Assembly: GCF_009939005.1 (NCBI RefSeq)
Contig: NZ_JAACJS010000015.1
Location: 1,552,325-1,616,324, forward strand
Length of the DNA stretch: 64,000 nt
Source: Sediminibacterium roseum
Lineage (GTDB): Bacteria > Bacteroidota > Bacteroidia > Chitinophagales > Chitinophagaceae
Reading direction: 5' to 3'
The notes beneath the pieces are model-generated. The model did no database searches. It had not been told where the DNA came from and was given only the letters and a program-made list of their open reading frames with translations. The translations under genes were made by a program, and so were the position numbers. The number at the start of each line of letters is the position of its first letter. Within the stretch, counting starts at the first letter, position 1. Positions 1-10,500 of the stretch are shown in pieces.

Positions 1-382
1 GCCCGGCGCACATTACCGCGAAGATCGTCATAGCCTCTGCCGCACGGTTCACACCTGTTCTCCAGCCCTGGCGGAAAAGGAGAAGGATCGCAGAGATGAG
101 CGTACCGGCGTGACCGATACCTACCCACCAAACGAAGTTGGTGATGTCCCAACCCCAACCCACGGTCTTGTTCAGGTTCCACTGGCCAATACCATACGTA
201 ACGTCCCTGTAAATACTGTACACACCAAACAAAAGCAAGGCAACGGCTATGTAAAAGCCGATGTACCATAACCTGGTAGGTTTAGCTTCAATAGGGCGAA
301 CAATATCTTCCGTAACCTGGTGATAGTTTTTATCTCCATTCACCAATGGTTCCCTGAGCTGTGATTCGTACTTTAAATGCAT
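1..382 (-). CDS. actC: Alternative complex III subunit ActC, N-terminal part (cut by window edge)
   Basis: This is the first 127 codons of an NrfD/polysulfide-reductase-like integral membrane protein. It begins at an ATG whose complement ends at 382 and runs off the left edge. After a hydrophilic N-terminus of about 35 residues there is a first membrane helix near residues 39-58, then the stretch WGWDITNFVWWVGIGHAGTL, which is typical of the quinol-binding NrfD/ActC family. In alternative complex III, ActC sits in the inner membrane and takes part in quinol oxidation while ActB and ActA carry electrons outward. The order actA-actB-actC on this strand is the usual one, and the family assignment rests on both sequence and neighbours. 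ActD, ActE/F and the oxidase genes would lie beyond the left edge. Confidence 0.9.
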   Translation of the reverse strand, partial: MHLKYESQLREPLVNGDKNYHQVTEDIVRPIEAKPTRLWYIGFYIAVALLLFGVYSIYRDVTYGIGQWNLNKTVGWGWDITNFVWWVGIGHAGTLISAILLLFRQGWRTGVNRAAEAMTIFAVMCAG

Positions 383-498
383 CTGGTCTTGTTTATGGTC
401 ACTCCCTGCAGTACTGCCGGGAATCGTATTTTATTGAATCAACTTTATTTTCAACTAATAATCAAGAATAAGAATCAACAATCAAGAACTTCTCTCTC

Positions 499-539
499 AA
501 TTACTAATTACTAATTTCTAATTATCAATTACCAATCAA
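499..539. repeat. AT-rich TAATT-type degenerate direct repeat
   Basis: A run of short, imperfect direct repeats built on AATTAC/TAATT lies between actB and actC and overlaps the actB stop. The same kind of run recurs at 15411-15442 just before the tRNA-Arg gene. It could serve as an AT-rich UP-like or spacer element, or be simple-sequence drift. No function can be read from it. Confidence 0.45.
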
Positions 540-3500
540 TGGTGCGCCGGTGCCGCGTGTTCTTCTTTCTTTGCCTCGCCGTGTGCCGCGTCTTCGTGCA
601 TTTCGTCTGTGTTTCTCACTTTCGCGAGGTAGTTCACATTCGGGAGCACGTGCAATTGTTCAAGCACATAGAACGTACGGTTCGGGTTGTTTTTCCTGAT
701 CTGGCTGATCTCGCTGTTCGGGTTGTTCACGTTTCCGAAAGTGATGCAACCGCTCGCACATGCCTGCGCACATGCCACTTTCACATCTTTGTCTTCCAGC
801 GGACGGCTTTCTTTTTTCGCAGCGAGTTTTCCTTCCTGTAAACGCTGTACGCAGAAAGAACATTTTTCGATCACACCACGTGAACGTACGGTCACATCCG
901 GGTTCAATACCATTCTTGTGAGATCATCGTTCATATCCAGCACAACATCGTTCACCACTTCTTTCTGGTTGTTAGGGAAGCTGTCTGCACCCGAGTAATC
1001 GGCCCAGTTGAAGCGGCGTACTTTATAAGGACAGTTGTTTGCACAATACCTTGTTCCGATACAGCGGTTGTAGGTCATCTGGTTCAGACCCTCAGAGCTG
1101 TGGTTGGTTGCGGCAACAGGGCAAACGTTCTCACAAGGAGCGTTGTCGCAATGCTGGCACATCAATGGCTGGAACACCACGTTAGGGTTGTCCATATCGC
1201 CACTGTAATATTTATCGATGCGCAACCAATGCATTTCATGGCCGCGTAATACTTCCGGTTTACCAACAACAGATACGTTGTTCTCTGCATTACATGCCAC
1301 AACGCACGCGCCGCAACCGTTACATGCGTTCAGGTCAACGCTCATTCCCCATCTTACACCCGGACGATCGTAAACAGGATAGATGGTACCTTGTTTTTCG
1401 AAGTTCTCCAGTCCACCCCATGGCTCCAGTTCTTTCTGGCGCTCATCGCGGATCTCTGTAGGATGGTGCTTATAGGCTGCGAGCGATGTTTCTTTCATCA
1501 CTTCCGTACGGTTGCCCTGTTCGGTATCGTAACGGTTGTGTGTTTGTGTCAGGGCTACAGGATATTTTTCGCCGGTTGCTGCGATGGCAACATCTGCGTT
1601 TACAAAGTTCACGGTGTTACCGGAGAGGCTTGCAAGAACATAGGCGTTCTTACCCGTTCCTACAACCGCTTTACCCAATTTCTCACTGCGGCCATAACCA
1701 ACGGCGATGGCGATCGTATCAGGATGTGTTCCCGGTATGATCAACGCAGGAAGCTCCATGCTTTTGCCGTTAACCGTAACTTTTACAACAGGTTTTGGTG
1801 GATTTACTTCGTAAGCATCCGCCTGTCCGCCGTTGTTCAGGTCAATATTCAATAATGTTCTCGCGAGTGCCGGAGAAACAATTACGTAGTTGTCCCAGGT
1901 AGCGCGCGTGATCGGATCCGGCAGTTCCTGCAACCATGGGTTGGCAGCGCCTTGTCCTGCACCGATACCTATTTTCTCATACAACACCAATTCAATCTTA
2001 CCGCCTTTTTTGCCCGAAGTGGCCGCCGTAACAGCCGCCGCTACTGCGCCGCCGTTGTAGGTGCCGCCGGCAGGTGTGGCAGCAGTTGGATTGATCACAC
2101 CATCCTGCAAGGCCTTGTCCCAACCCGCTTCTCCACCAATGCGCGATCCCCAGAACGATTTCAGGAATGCGAGGTAATCGGATGGATTGCCGGACCATTT
2201 CAACAGGCTATCCTGCCACTGGCGTGTTTTGAACAGTGGGTAAATGGTAGGCTGCATGAATGAGTAATAACCGGCTTTTGCTTCTGCATCGCCCCAGCTT
2301 TCCAGGAAGTGGTTGTCGGGTATTACGTATGTGCAGAGTTGTGTTGTTTCATCCAGTTTAGGGTTGAATGAAATGGTAGTTTTTACTTTGGCGAGGCCCG
2401 CTTTTACTTTTTCGCCGTCGAACCAGGTGTAAACCGGGTTTGCGCCGTAGATCATCAGGGTGCCTACTGAGCCGGCGTTCATATCATCAACCAGCTTTGC
2501 AAAATCTGCATCGACACCCTGGCGGATGTTGAGCGGGGCCGACCAGTTGATCGTTTTTCCGCCTGCGCCAACGGCTTCGTTGATCGCGTTCACGATGAGC
2601 TGGATGTTTACGTCATTGCTTCCGCAAACCACAACCGCAGCGCCTTTGTTCTCGTTTAATGATTTTGCCGCTTTTTCGATGCCTGCTTTCAGTTTCGCAT
2701 CTGCGATGTTAACAGATCCGCCTGTTACCGCTGCGAGCAGGGCTGCAGCCACGGCGCCTGTTTCTGAAGGGCGGTGTAAATATTTTTCATCAGCGCTTGC
2801 TCCCGTAATGCTTGGCACACCCTCGAACTGGATGTGTTTGCTCATTTCGGGATTTTTTTCGTTGATCTTTCTTCCTGTAGCGTATTGTTTGCTGAATTCA
2901 ACCGGGTTGAGCCATGTACCGAGGAAATCTGCGCCGAGGCTCACGATCGCTTTCGCGTTCTCGAAATGGTAAGAAGGGATCGCCCTTTTGCCATAAGAAG
3001 CTTCGTTCGCCAGCAACATTCCTGAATAGGAAACCGCATCGTAGGTTACGTGGCGGCTGCCCGGGTTCTTTGCAAGGAACTGCGCAATGATCTCTTTGGT
3101 TGAAGGAGAAGTAATGGTGCTCGTAAGCAAAACCACCGGACCGCTGATGGCACCGGCAACGGCCTTGTCTATGTCTTCGAAACGCGCCTCTTTTCCATTC
3201 ATGGTTGGGAAGCGGAGACGGGCCGTATCATACAGATCGAGTACAGAAGCCTGGACACGTGCAGAGGTTGCGCCTTTGGTCACTTCGCTCAACTCGTTGC
3301 CCTCTATTTTGATCGGGCGGCCATCGCGCACTTTGGCGAGAATGCTCACCACATCGCCATCCTGAACATAGGTAGTAGCATAGAATTTGGAAACACCCGG
3401 AACAATATCTTCCGGTTTATTGGCAAAAGGGATCGCCTTTTTCACCGGCATCTCACAACTTGCAGCCACAGCGGCAGCAGCGGTACTGAAACCGAGGTAC

Positions 3501-3658
3501 TTTAAAAAGTCCCTGCGCGGCGCTTTCGCATCGAGGAAGCTGGTGCTTTCTTCAGATACAAAAGGTAGTTCCTCCTTGAATTCGTCTTTTACATCTTTAT
3601 TGTAAGCTTCAGACTGATTCAGCTCTCCAAAACTTTGCCAGTGCTTTTTTTGCTCCAT
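536..3658 (-). CDS. actB: Alternative complex III iron-sulfur subunit ActB
   Basis: This 1040-residue protein has a twin-arginine motif (RRDFLK, R48-R49) before a hydrophobic Ala-rich stretch that ends in a Cys at 68, so Tat export with possible lipid anchoring is likely. Residues from about 80 to 740 resemble a molybdopterin-oxidoreductase fold. In known ActB proteins this region has lost the Mo cofactor, which is family knowledge not tested here. From about 770 onward come the four ferredoxin-type cysteine clusters, starting CNGCGACVVAC and continuing with CQHCDNAPCENVC, CIGTRYCANNCPYK and CSFCVQRLQ plus CAQAC. ActB passes electrons from the quinol site near ActC to the heme subunit ActA. 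The C-terminus is a low-complexity His/Glu/Ala tail. The gene is 77 bases downstream of actA in the same operon. Confidence 0.93.
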   Translation of the reverse strand: MEQKKHWQSFGELNQSEAYNKDVKDEFKEELPFVSEESTSFLDAKAPRRDFLKYLGFSTAAAAVAASCEMPVKKAIPFANKPEDIVPGVSKFYATTYVQDGDVVSILAKVRDGRPIKIEGNELSEVTKGATSARVQASVLDLYDTARLRFPTMNGKEARFEDIDKAVAGAISGPVVLLTSTITSPSTKEIIAQFLAKNPGSRHVTYDAVSYSGMLLANEASYGKRAIPSYHFENAKAIVSLGADFLGTWLNPVEFSKQYATGRKINEKNPEMSKHIQFEGVPSITGASADEKYLHRPSETGAVAAALLAAVTGGSVNIADAKLKAGIEKAAKSLNENKGAAVVVCGSNDVNIQLIVNAINEAVGAGGKTINWSAPLNIRQGVDADFAKLVDDMNAGSVGTLMIYGANPVYTWFDGEKVKAGLAKVKTTISFNPKLDETTQLCTYVIPDNHFLESWGDAEAKAGYYSFMQPTIYPLFKTRQWQDSLLKWSGNPSDYLAFLKSFWGSRIGGEAGWDKALQDGVINPTAATPAGGTYNGGAVAAAVTAATSGKKGGKIELVLYEKIGIGAGQGAANPWLQELPDPITRATWDNYVIVSPALARTLLNIDLNNGGQADAYEVNPPKPVVKVTVNGKSMELPALIIPGTHPDTIAIAVGYGRSEKLGKAVVGTGKNAYVLASLSGNTVNFVNADVAIAATGEKYPVALTQTHNRYDTEQGNRTEVMKETSLAAYKHHPTEIRDERQKELEPWGGLENFEKQGTIYPVYDRPGVRWGMSVDLNACNGCGACVVACNAENNVSVVGKPEVLRGHEMHWLRIDKYYSGDMDNPNVVFQPLMCQHCDNAPCENVCPVAATNHSSEGLNQMTYNRCIGTRYCANNCPYKVRRFNWADYSGADSFPNNQKEVVNDVVLDMNDDLTRMVLNPDVTVRSRGVIEKCSFCVQRLQEGKLAAKKESRPLEDKDVKVACAQACASGCITFGNVNNPNSEISQIRKNNPNRTFYVLEQLHVLPNVNYLAKVRNTDEMHEDAAHGEAKKEEHAAPAHH

Positions 3659-3735
3659 TATTCTAATTTGAAAATTCGATAATTTGAAAATTTGACAACG
3701 CTGAATCAGGCGATCGTTTCGCCCGGTTCATTCTG

Positions 3736-5004
3736 TTAATAGTGACATTTCTGGCACTCTGTTCCACCGATATCGTGCACCGTAACACCTTTGGTGCTGT
3801 CCATTTTACCGTTCTTTAAATCCTGGTGGTATTTCTCGTAAATGCTGTAAAATCCATTGTCTTTGAACTGAACTTTCGTTTCGCGGTGACAGTTTACGCA
3901 CCAGCCCATGCTCAGGTCGGCGAATTGTTTTACTTCATCCATTTTCTGGATCTCGCCATGACAGGTCTGGCACTGCACTTTACCTGCTTTTACGTGTTGT
4001 GAGTGATTGAAGTAAACGTGGTCGGGCAGGTTGTGAATTCTCGCCCACTCAATTGGTTTTGCCTTGGAGGCATCCCATGATTCAGGTGTTTGTTTGGAAG
4101 GATCGTACCCTGCGTATTTGTAAAGTTCCTGGATCTGTGCCGTACCGTTCACTTCCTCTCCTTCTTCGTTGTGGAGCGGGGCGCCGGTATATTCTTTAAT
4201 AGCAAGGTGACAGTTCATACAAATGTTCACAGAAGGAATAGTAGCCTGTTTGCCCTGGTAAACACCGATGTGGCAGTACTGGCAATTGATCTGGTTGATG
4301 CCTGCGTGAACTTTGTGAGAGTAGTAAATAGGTTGTAAGGGCTGGTAATTCTTGCTGCGGCCGAGGTTCATGGCGCCAACAGAGGTTAAATATCCGCCGA
4401 CAATAAATAAAACAACGGTCAACAAAGCGATGTAACTTTTGTTCTTCCAGAAAGGAACCGGCTCAACACCTGGTTCGCCGGCGTGTTGGTCTGCTAATTT
4501 CTTGAGGTTGGCATTTACCTGGAGGAGGATCAATGCTACAACGGCGAGAACAAGGGTAAGGATACCAAATAATAAGGTATTGTCGCTGCTTTCGTCTTTG
4601 GCTGCTGCTGCACCACCTGCTGCCGGGTTTGCGGCGCTTGGTTCAGGAACAGATTTGATGTAAGCGAGGATCGCATCGATATCTGCATCTGTCAGTGACG
4701 GGAAAACCGTCATCGCAGATTTATTGTACTCGAGGAACAGGTCGTTCGCGTATTTATCACCTGTTTTCAGGAAGGCCTGGTTGTTCTTGATCCACGCATG
4801 GAGGTTCTCTTTGCTGCTCCAGCGGCTTTCTACGCCGGCGAGGGCTGGGCCTGTCACTTTTTTGTGAACCGCGTGACAACTCGCACAATTGGTCTGGAAA
4901 AGAGCCTTTCCATCTTGTGCATTAAGGGCCGTACCGAAAGAAAAACTCAGGAAAAGGACTGTTCCGGTGAGGTATGTTTTGGCTAAACGTCTAAAAGATA
5001 TCAT
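3736..5004 (-). CDS. actA: Alternative complex III multiheme cytochrome c subunit (monoheme + pentaheme fusion), ActA
   Basis: The 422-residue protein begins at the ATG at 5004, which gives a clean signal peptide (MISFRRLAKTYLTGTVLFLS...). An upstream in-frame ATG at 5091 would add an unlikely 29 residues. A mature N-terminal monoheme cytochrome c domain has CASCH at about residues 40-44. Two hydrophobic segments follow (near FGILTLVLAVVALILL and LLTVVLFIVGGYL), then a region with five further CxxCH motifs (CQYCH, CMNCH, CQTCH, CVNCH, CQKCH), the ActA pentaheme pattern. The six hemes in one chain suggest that a separate monoheme subunit has been fused to ActA. The protein would sit on the periplasmic side and pass electrons to a terminal oxidase. 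It is the first gene of the operon seen here. Confidence 0.9.
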   Translation of the reverse strand: MISFRRLAKTYLTGTVLFLSFSFGTALNAQDGKALFQTNCASCHAVHKKVTGPALAGVESRWSSKENLHAWIKNNQAFLKTGDKYANDLFLEYNKSAMTVFPSLTDADIDAILAYIKSVPEPSAANPAAGGAAAAKDESSDNTLLFGILTLVLAVVALILLQVNANLKKLADQHAGEPGVEPVPFWKNKSYIALLTVVLFIVGGYLTSVGAMNLGRSKNYQPLQPIYYSHKVHAGINQINCQYCHIGVYQGKQATIPSVNICMNCHLAIKEYTGAPLHNEEGEEVNGTAQIQELYKYAGYDPSKQTPESWDASKAKPIEWARIHNLPDHVYFNHSQHVKAGKVQCQTCHGEIQKMDEVKQFADLSMGWCVNCHRETKVQFKDNGFYSIYEKYHQDLKNGKMDSTKGVTVHDIGGTECQKCHY

Positions 5005-5241
5005 ATTCACAACGTTGTTCTTATATGTGGAAAAAGATCCTTGAACGGGTGCAAAAATATGACAGGAAGCTGACAAAAGCTTCATCATCAAAAAATTTTT
5101 TTATCCTTATCTGGCGTGGGTTTCAGCCGATTTTGCCGTGGTGGATTAAATCTGTGTCATGAATTTTTCTTCCGTATTACACAATCGGGTTATTTGAAAA
5201 GCGGTTCAAGATTAGTCAGATTTTTATCTCATTTTTGACCC

Positions 5242-6120
5242 ATGTTTAAACGCCTGCAGGAAAAATGGGGGGTAAGCACCCGGCAATTCTGGATCCTTTT
5301 CATCGTATTCGGCCTCACCGGCACCACCACCGCCGTTCTCACCCGCTACATCACCACCCTGCTCGGCATGGATGCTTCCACTTACTGGCTCTGGCGTGTG
5401 TTACTCCGCATCGGCATGCTGGTTTTTGGTTACCAGGTGATCCTGCTAACGTTTGGCGCCTTACTCGGCCAATGGTCCTTTTTCTGGAAATACGAGAAAA
5501 AACTGCTTGTAAAACTCGGGATATTGTCAAAAGCGAGGAACAAAGACGTTACGCGTATTGCCATTTTTGCCTCGGGTGCAGGTTCCAATGCAGCAAAGAT
5601 CATCGATTACCTGGAGGGTCACCGTTCGATAAAAGTTGCCTTGATCGTTTGCAACAAACCAGGCGCAGGCGTATTACAGATCGCGGCAAGCAAGGGCGTA
5701 CCTTCCCTTCTCATCGAAAAAGAGCGTTTTTTCAGCGGCGACGCCTACCTGCCCGAGCTGAAGAAACACAAGATCGATTTTATCGTACTGGCCGGTTTCT
5801 TATGGAAAGTTCCGGTTAGCCTGATCGCCGCGTTCCCCAACCACATCATTAATATACACCCGGCACTTTTGCCCAAATACGGCGGCAAGGGCATGTATGG
5901 CATGAAAGTACACGAAGCTGTACTGGCCGCGGGTGAAAAAGAAAGCGGGATCACCATCCATTACGTAAACGAACATTTCGACGAGGGCGAACACATCTTC
6001 CAGGCAAAAACGGTCATCGAGGCCGGCGACACGCCGGAAAGCCTGGCGCAGAAGATACATGCACTGGAACATGCGCATTTCCCGGAAACGATCGAGCGGG
6101 TGCTGGGTCGTAAGTCGTAA
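5242..6120 (+). CDS. purN: Phosphoribosylglycinamide formyltransferase fused to an N-terminal DUF6787-like membrane domain
   Basis: Residues from about 103 to the end form a full PurN (GART) domain. It starts at TRIAIFASGAGSNAAKIIDY, includes the catalytic NIHPALLPKYGGKG segment and the FDEGEHIF Asp loop, and transfers a formyl group from 10-formyl-THF to glycinamide ribonucleotide in purine synthesis. Residues 1-95 are different: two membrane helices (about 17-37 and 50-72) and a GQWSFFWKYEKKLLVKLG tail that looks like the Bacteroidota DUF6787 family. No start codon lies at the expected PurN start (the residue there is a GTT Val), so the two domains are read as one chain. Membrane tethering of a purine enzyme is inferred. 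A sequencing frameshift joining two adjacent genes is the alternative. The gene is divergent from actA. Confidence 0.85.
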   Translation: MFKRLQEKWGVSTRQFWILFIVFGLTGTTTAVLTRYITTLLGMDASTYWLWRVLLRIGMLVFGYQVILLTFGALLGQWSFFWKYEKKLLVKLGILSKARNKDVTRIAIFASGAGSNAAKIIDYLEGHRSIKVALIVCNKPGAGVLQIAASKGVPSLLIEKERFFSGDAYLPELKKHKIDFIVLAGFLWKVPVSLIAAFPNHIINIHPALLPKYGGKGMYGMKVHEAVLAAGEKESGITIHYVNEHFDEGEHIFQAKTVIEAGDTPESLAQKIHALEHAHFPETIERVLGRKS

Positions 6121-6207
6121 TTCTTAATTAAAGGAAACGTATTACATCATTCGTACATAACGTTTCGTTCCTGTTTTTTCCCGAACTTCCTTTTCAATTT
6201 GAACGCC

Positions 6208-7494
6208 ATGAGAAAAATATTCCTGGTCGCTGCGTTTGCCGTATCACTGCAAACTTTTGCGCAGACAAAACATCCTGTATTAACTGCATCGGCCCCTGAG
6301 AAAGCCGGTTTTTCGCCGGAGCGGCTGCAGCGCATCGACAAACTGATACAGCAGTATATCGACAGCAACTGGATCGCCGGCGCGATTGCGTTGGTGGCAA
6401 GAGACGGCAACATTGTTTACCACAAAGCGGTCGGGTACGACGACAAGCCGGCCAACAAGCCCTTACAGAAAGATGCGATCTGGCGCATCGCCTCGCAAAC
6501 AAAAGCGATCACCAGCGTGGCCATTATGATGTTGTACGAAGAAGGGAAATTCCTGCTCGACGATCCTATCTCAAAATACATCCCTGCTTTCCGCAAACCC
6601 GTGGTGCTTGATAAATTCAACAAAGCAGATACAACATACACCACGGTTCCGGCGAAAAGAGAGATCACCATCCGCGACCTGCTCACACATACATCGGGCA
6701 TCTCTTACGCGCAGATCGGAACAGAAACTGCAAACGCGATCTATTACAAGGCCGGTGTTGTAGGCGGCATCGGTTTGAAAGGTGGCCTGCTCAAAGACAA
6801 TATCATCAAACTGGCTTCACTCCCGCTGATGCACCAGCCGGGCGAAAAATTCACCTACGGTCTCAACACCGATGTACTCGGCTACCTGGTTGAAGTAGCA
6901 AGCGGCATGAGCCTCGACGCCTATTTCAGGAAAAATATTTTCGAGCCACTGGGTATGAAAGACACGTATTTCTACATCCCGAAAGAAAAACAAAACCGGC
7001 TTGCGATGCTGCATTCGGAAGATGCAGGGAAACACGTGATCAATACGCCGGAATCGATCAACGTAAACGGAACGCTTTACCGCGACTATCCAAACCTGCC
7101 CGGAACATTTTATTCGGGTGGTGGCGGGCTTGTTTCCACTGCGTATGATTACGCCGTATTTATGCAGATGCTTTTGAACGAAGGCGAATACAACGGCAAA
7201 CGTTTGCTCAGCCGCAAATCGGTTCGTTTAATGACGGTGAACCAGGTGGGCGAGATCAACATCGGTCGCGCCGCAAAATTCGGTTTGGGTTTCCAGATCG
7301 CCACCGAAGCGGATGAACCGCGAAGCACCGTTTCAACCGGCACCTTTAGCTGGGGCGGCATGTTTGCATCGTCTTACTGGATCGATCCGCAAGAAAAGAT
7401 CATCGGGCAGTTTGTGCTGCAGCATTACCCAAACAGCCACGGCGAAATTGCAGAGAAATTCAAGGTTGCTGTTTACCAGGCGCTGCGCGATTAA
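6208..7494 (+). CDS. Exported serine hydrolase of the beta-lactamase/class C family
   Basis: The 428-residue protein starts at the ATG at 6208; an upstream TTG at 6199 is less likely. It opens with a signal peptide ending near QTFAQT. The serine-beta-lactamase fold motifs are visible: SQTK at residues 96-99 (nucleophile Ser and Lys), a Tyr motif in FTYGLNTDVLGYLVEVASG, and the C-terminal FSWGGMFASSYWIDP block. Members of this Pfam beta-lactamase family are mostly esterases, D-aminopeptidases or penicillin-binding-like proteins, and only a minority are true beta-lactamases. Length and motifs fit an esterase/peptidase role in the periplasm. The substrate cannot be read from the sequence. The gene is convergent with the GT117 gene downstream and separated from it by a long inverted repeat. 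Confidence 0.85.
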   Translation: MRKIFLVAAFAVSLQTFAQTKHPVLTASAPEKAGFSPERLQRIDKLIQQYIDSNWIAGAIALVARDGNIVYHKAVGYDDKPANKPLQKDAIWRIASQTKAITSVAIMMLYEEGKFLLDDPISKYIPAFRKPVVLDKFNKADTTYTTVPAKREITIRDLLTHTSGISYAQIGTETANAIYYKAGVVGGIGLKGGLLKDNIIKLASLPLMHQPGEKFTYGLNTDVLGYLVEVASGMSLDAYFRKNIFEPLGMKDTYFYIPKEKQNRLAMLHSEDAGKHVINTPESINVNGTLYRDYPNLPGTFYSGGGGLVSTAYDYAVFMQMLLNEGEYNGKRLLSRKSVRLMTVNQVGEINIGRAAKFGLGFQIATEADEPRSTVSTGTFSWGGMFASSYWIDPQEKIIGQFVLQHYPNSHGEIAEKFKVAVYQALRD

Positions 7495-7512
7495 ACAGCA
7501 GGCGCCTATAGT

Positions 7513-7555
7513 CACCAGGCAACGAACACGATCGGTTCGTGTTCGTTGCCTGGTG
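7513..7555. terminator. Long perfect inverted repeat between convergent genes, probable bidirectional terminator
   Basis: Two perfectly complementary 19-base arms (7513-7531 and 7537-7555) enclose a 5-base loop, in the 70-base gap between the ends of two convergent genes. Neither side has a clear run of T, so a hairpin acting as a roadblock or 3'-end stabiliser is as likely as a classical intrinsic terminator. Confidence 0.6.
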
Positions 7556-7564
7556 TTGGATGCG

Positions 7565-10500
7565 TTAACCAGACCATTTCATTTTTTCCATCGTTTCAAG
7601 GTCATTCAACATACGCTGCGCATGTTGCAGGTCGTATTGCATATAGGTGGCTGCGTTGCCCGAAAGATTGTTATAGTACCTGATTTCCTGCTGCAATCCT
7701 TTTTTTAGCGCCGCCGAAATTTTTGAGGCAAGCGGTTTATGTCCCGCACGGTAACAGGCTTCCAGAAGGAACAAGGAAGTGCGGTTGTGTTCATCGCCAC
7801 GCGAGATCATGGCATAAGGCATATTTTCTTCGCGCATACCTGCATCTGTTTTGTCGAGTACTTTGATGGCATCTGCTGTTCTTCCTTTTGCCACAAGATC
7901 CTCTGCAAGATCTGCGGCCGCACGGCGGAGATTGTTGAGTTGCTGGCGGTTGAGTTCATCAAAATACACATTGGGCAGGTGCGCATTGCCGTAACTGAAT
8001 TTGTTCATCACTACGTCAAACACACGATCGGTGTTAACGGGCGACTGCAGCACAGGAACCAACCGGTAGGTGAGCCCATCCCTGCGCAGGTAGTTTCCAA
8101 AACCCAGTTCGCCGAAAGGCATGGTAAAATAGATAGGGCGCTTCCATTGGTTGGCGGCGATCACGTTTAGGATGGCCATATCGTTTTTCAACAGGCTCGT
8201 TTTCGGGATCTCGAACTGCAGAGACGATACAACACTGTCGCCTGCATTCACCGTTCCATTGGCGCGCACCCGTTTTTCATCAACAGGAACACTGACGCGT
8301 TTTACAGGAAGAATATTGTAACCCCGCTCGTCAACATTCTTATCGTCGCCAATGTAATTTTTCATGAGATCATACAGATCGTAATATTTATCCTGCGGAA
8401 ACTGCGAGAGCGGCTGGTAAAATGCAACGTTTCTTTTTTGTCCCTCGATCTGTTCTTTGCTCCAGATCACATCAACGGGATCGCTCTGGTTGATCTTGTA
8501 ACGCAGTTGGTTGATGCACCAGTCTGCACTGATCAAGGTTGTGATCACCACGCGTACATCGGGGCGGATGCCTTCTACTTCCTGTGCATACCACAACGGG
8601 TAGGTATCGTTATCCGCCATCGTAAACAGGATCGCGTTGGGGGCGCAGCTCTCGAGGTAGTTTCTAGCCACATCGCGCGCCAGTTGTTTTTTGCTCCTGT
8701 CGTGGTCGTCCCATTCCTGCTGCGCCATCAGCAAAGGAACAAAAAGCGAAATGGCAACTGCGGTTGTAACAATGGCTTTTGGGGAACGCAGGAATTTTAA
8801 AACATAGGGCAATCCCGCGGCAACGGCAGCATACAAAATAAAGATACCCAGGCCGGCAACAATACCACCACCCAATCCCGCGATCATGCACAGAAATGCG
8901 AGCAGTGCCGCTGCAACTGCGCCGGGCACCAATATGCTTTTCAACAGCGCCTTGTCCCATTTAGATGCAAGGTCAACAAAATATAAAACAGCCAGGCCGA
9001 TCCAGATCGCAAATGCATAAAAGGAACCTGCGTAAGCGTAATCACGTTCGCGTGGTTGCATGCCCGATTGGTTGATGTAGATCAATATGGCGAGGCCCGT
9101 CCAGTAAAACAACAGTGTTGCGGCCAGCGCATCCGTTTTTCTTTTTTTGAAATGATAGAACAGGCCGATCAATCCCAGTATCAACGGCAAAGCCAGGAGC
9201 TTGTTGTGTGCCTTGTTGTTCTTCAATGTATCGGGCATTTCATCCTGGTTGCCGTAAAGTGCGTTGTCGATAAAAGATATGCCGGTGATCCAGTTTCCAT
9301 CACGTGTATTTCTCACCACCAATCCCTGCAGGTCGTTTTGTCTTCCCGAGAAATTCCAGAGAAAATAACGCACGTACATAAAATAATTCTGGTAGTTGAG
9401 AAAGAAGGAGATATTGTCGGCCCTGTTTGGTTTAAGCGGGTGGCCATCGTTGTCTTTTTCAACATCGTAGGTTCCGTCTTTCAGTTTTGAAAGGCCCAGG
9501 TAATCGGCATAGTAATCGGCATGCGATTGTTCATTGCTCATATCCCACATGCGTGGAAAAACCATTTTGTCTTCCGGTGCAAAAACATATTGAAAATCTT
9601 TACCGATGTTGTTATACCCTTTGTCGCCTTTTTGAAATTTGTCTGATGTTTCGCGGTAACCCACCGGGCGCGCAGTAAAACGCTGCCCGTAGAGGATGGG
9701 AAAATCGCCGTATTGCTCGCGGCCGAGGTAGCCTTCGAGACTGATGGGATTGTCTACATTGAACATATCAACGGCAGTATCAGCATTGCTGCGGATCATC
9801 GTGGTAACATAAGAACTGTAGCCGAGTAATATAAACACGAGTCCCCACATCGAAAGCCTGAGCAAGGGCCACTGTTTCCTGGATGCGATGCGTAACCCGT
9901 ACCAGATACCCAGGCCAAGCAGCAAAAAGAAAAACGCAAAGCCCGAGAAGAAAGGAAGATTGAAGGAGTTCACAAACAGAACATCAAACTTGCTGGCCAC
10001 CTTAACCGAATATTGTATGATGCCGATCTGTATAAACTGTTCCAGCGCCACACCGATGATGATAAAAATATAGACACTGCTGTAGTTTTTGTTTTTCTTC
10101 TTCCCGATCCTTTCCATCAAAAACAAAACACCGATCACCGCAGCGGCACCAAAGAAAATGAGTGCAGGAACGGTTCCATCAACGGCAAGGCCATTAACAG
10201 CAGCGGCTTCGGAACGCGCACCGATGTAAGCCCCGATCACACCCAGTACGCCACCGATGAGTACAAAGCGGATGAAATATTTGCGGACCAGCGCGTGGTT
10301 TACCGTGTGTTTTTTCCTGAAATACCAGATCATCACGATCGCGGGAATGTTCAGCAGACAGAGCAGGTGCACACCGATGGATACACCGATCAGGAAAAAA
10401 ATAAACACGAGCCATTTATCTGCATGCGGCTCATCGGCCTGCTCGTCCCATTTTAAAATGCACCAGAAAACGATAGCGATAAAGAAAGAACTCATCGCAT

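Noticed and set aside
6208..7494. Beta-lactamase controlled by the nearby BlaI/M56 pair
   Set aside because: It is on the other strand, several kb away, has no TACGA-N5-TCGTA operator visible upstream, and its motifs fit esterase/peptidase members equally well.
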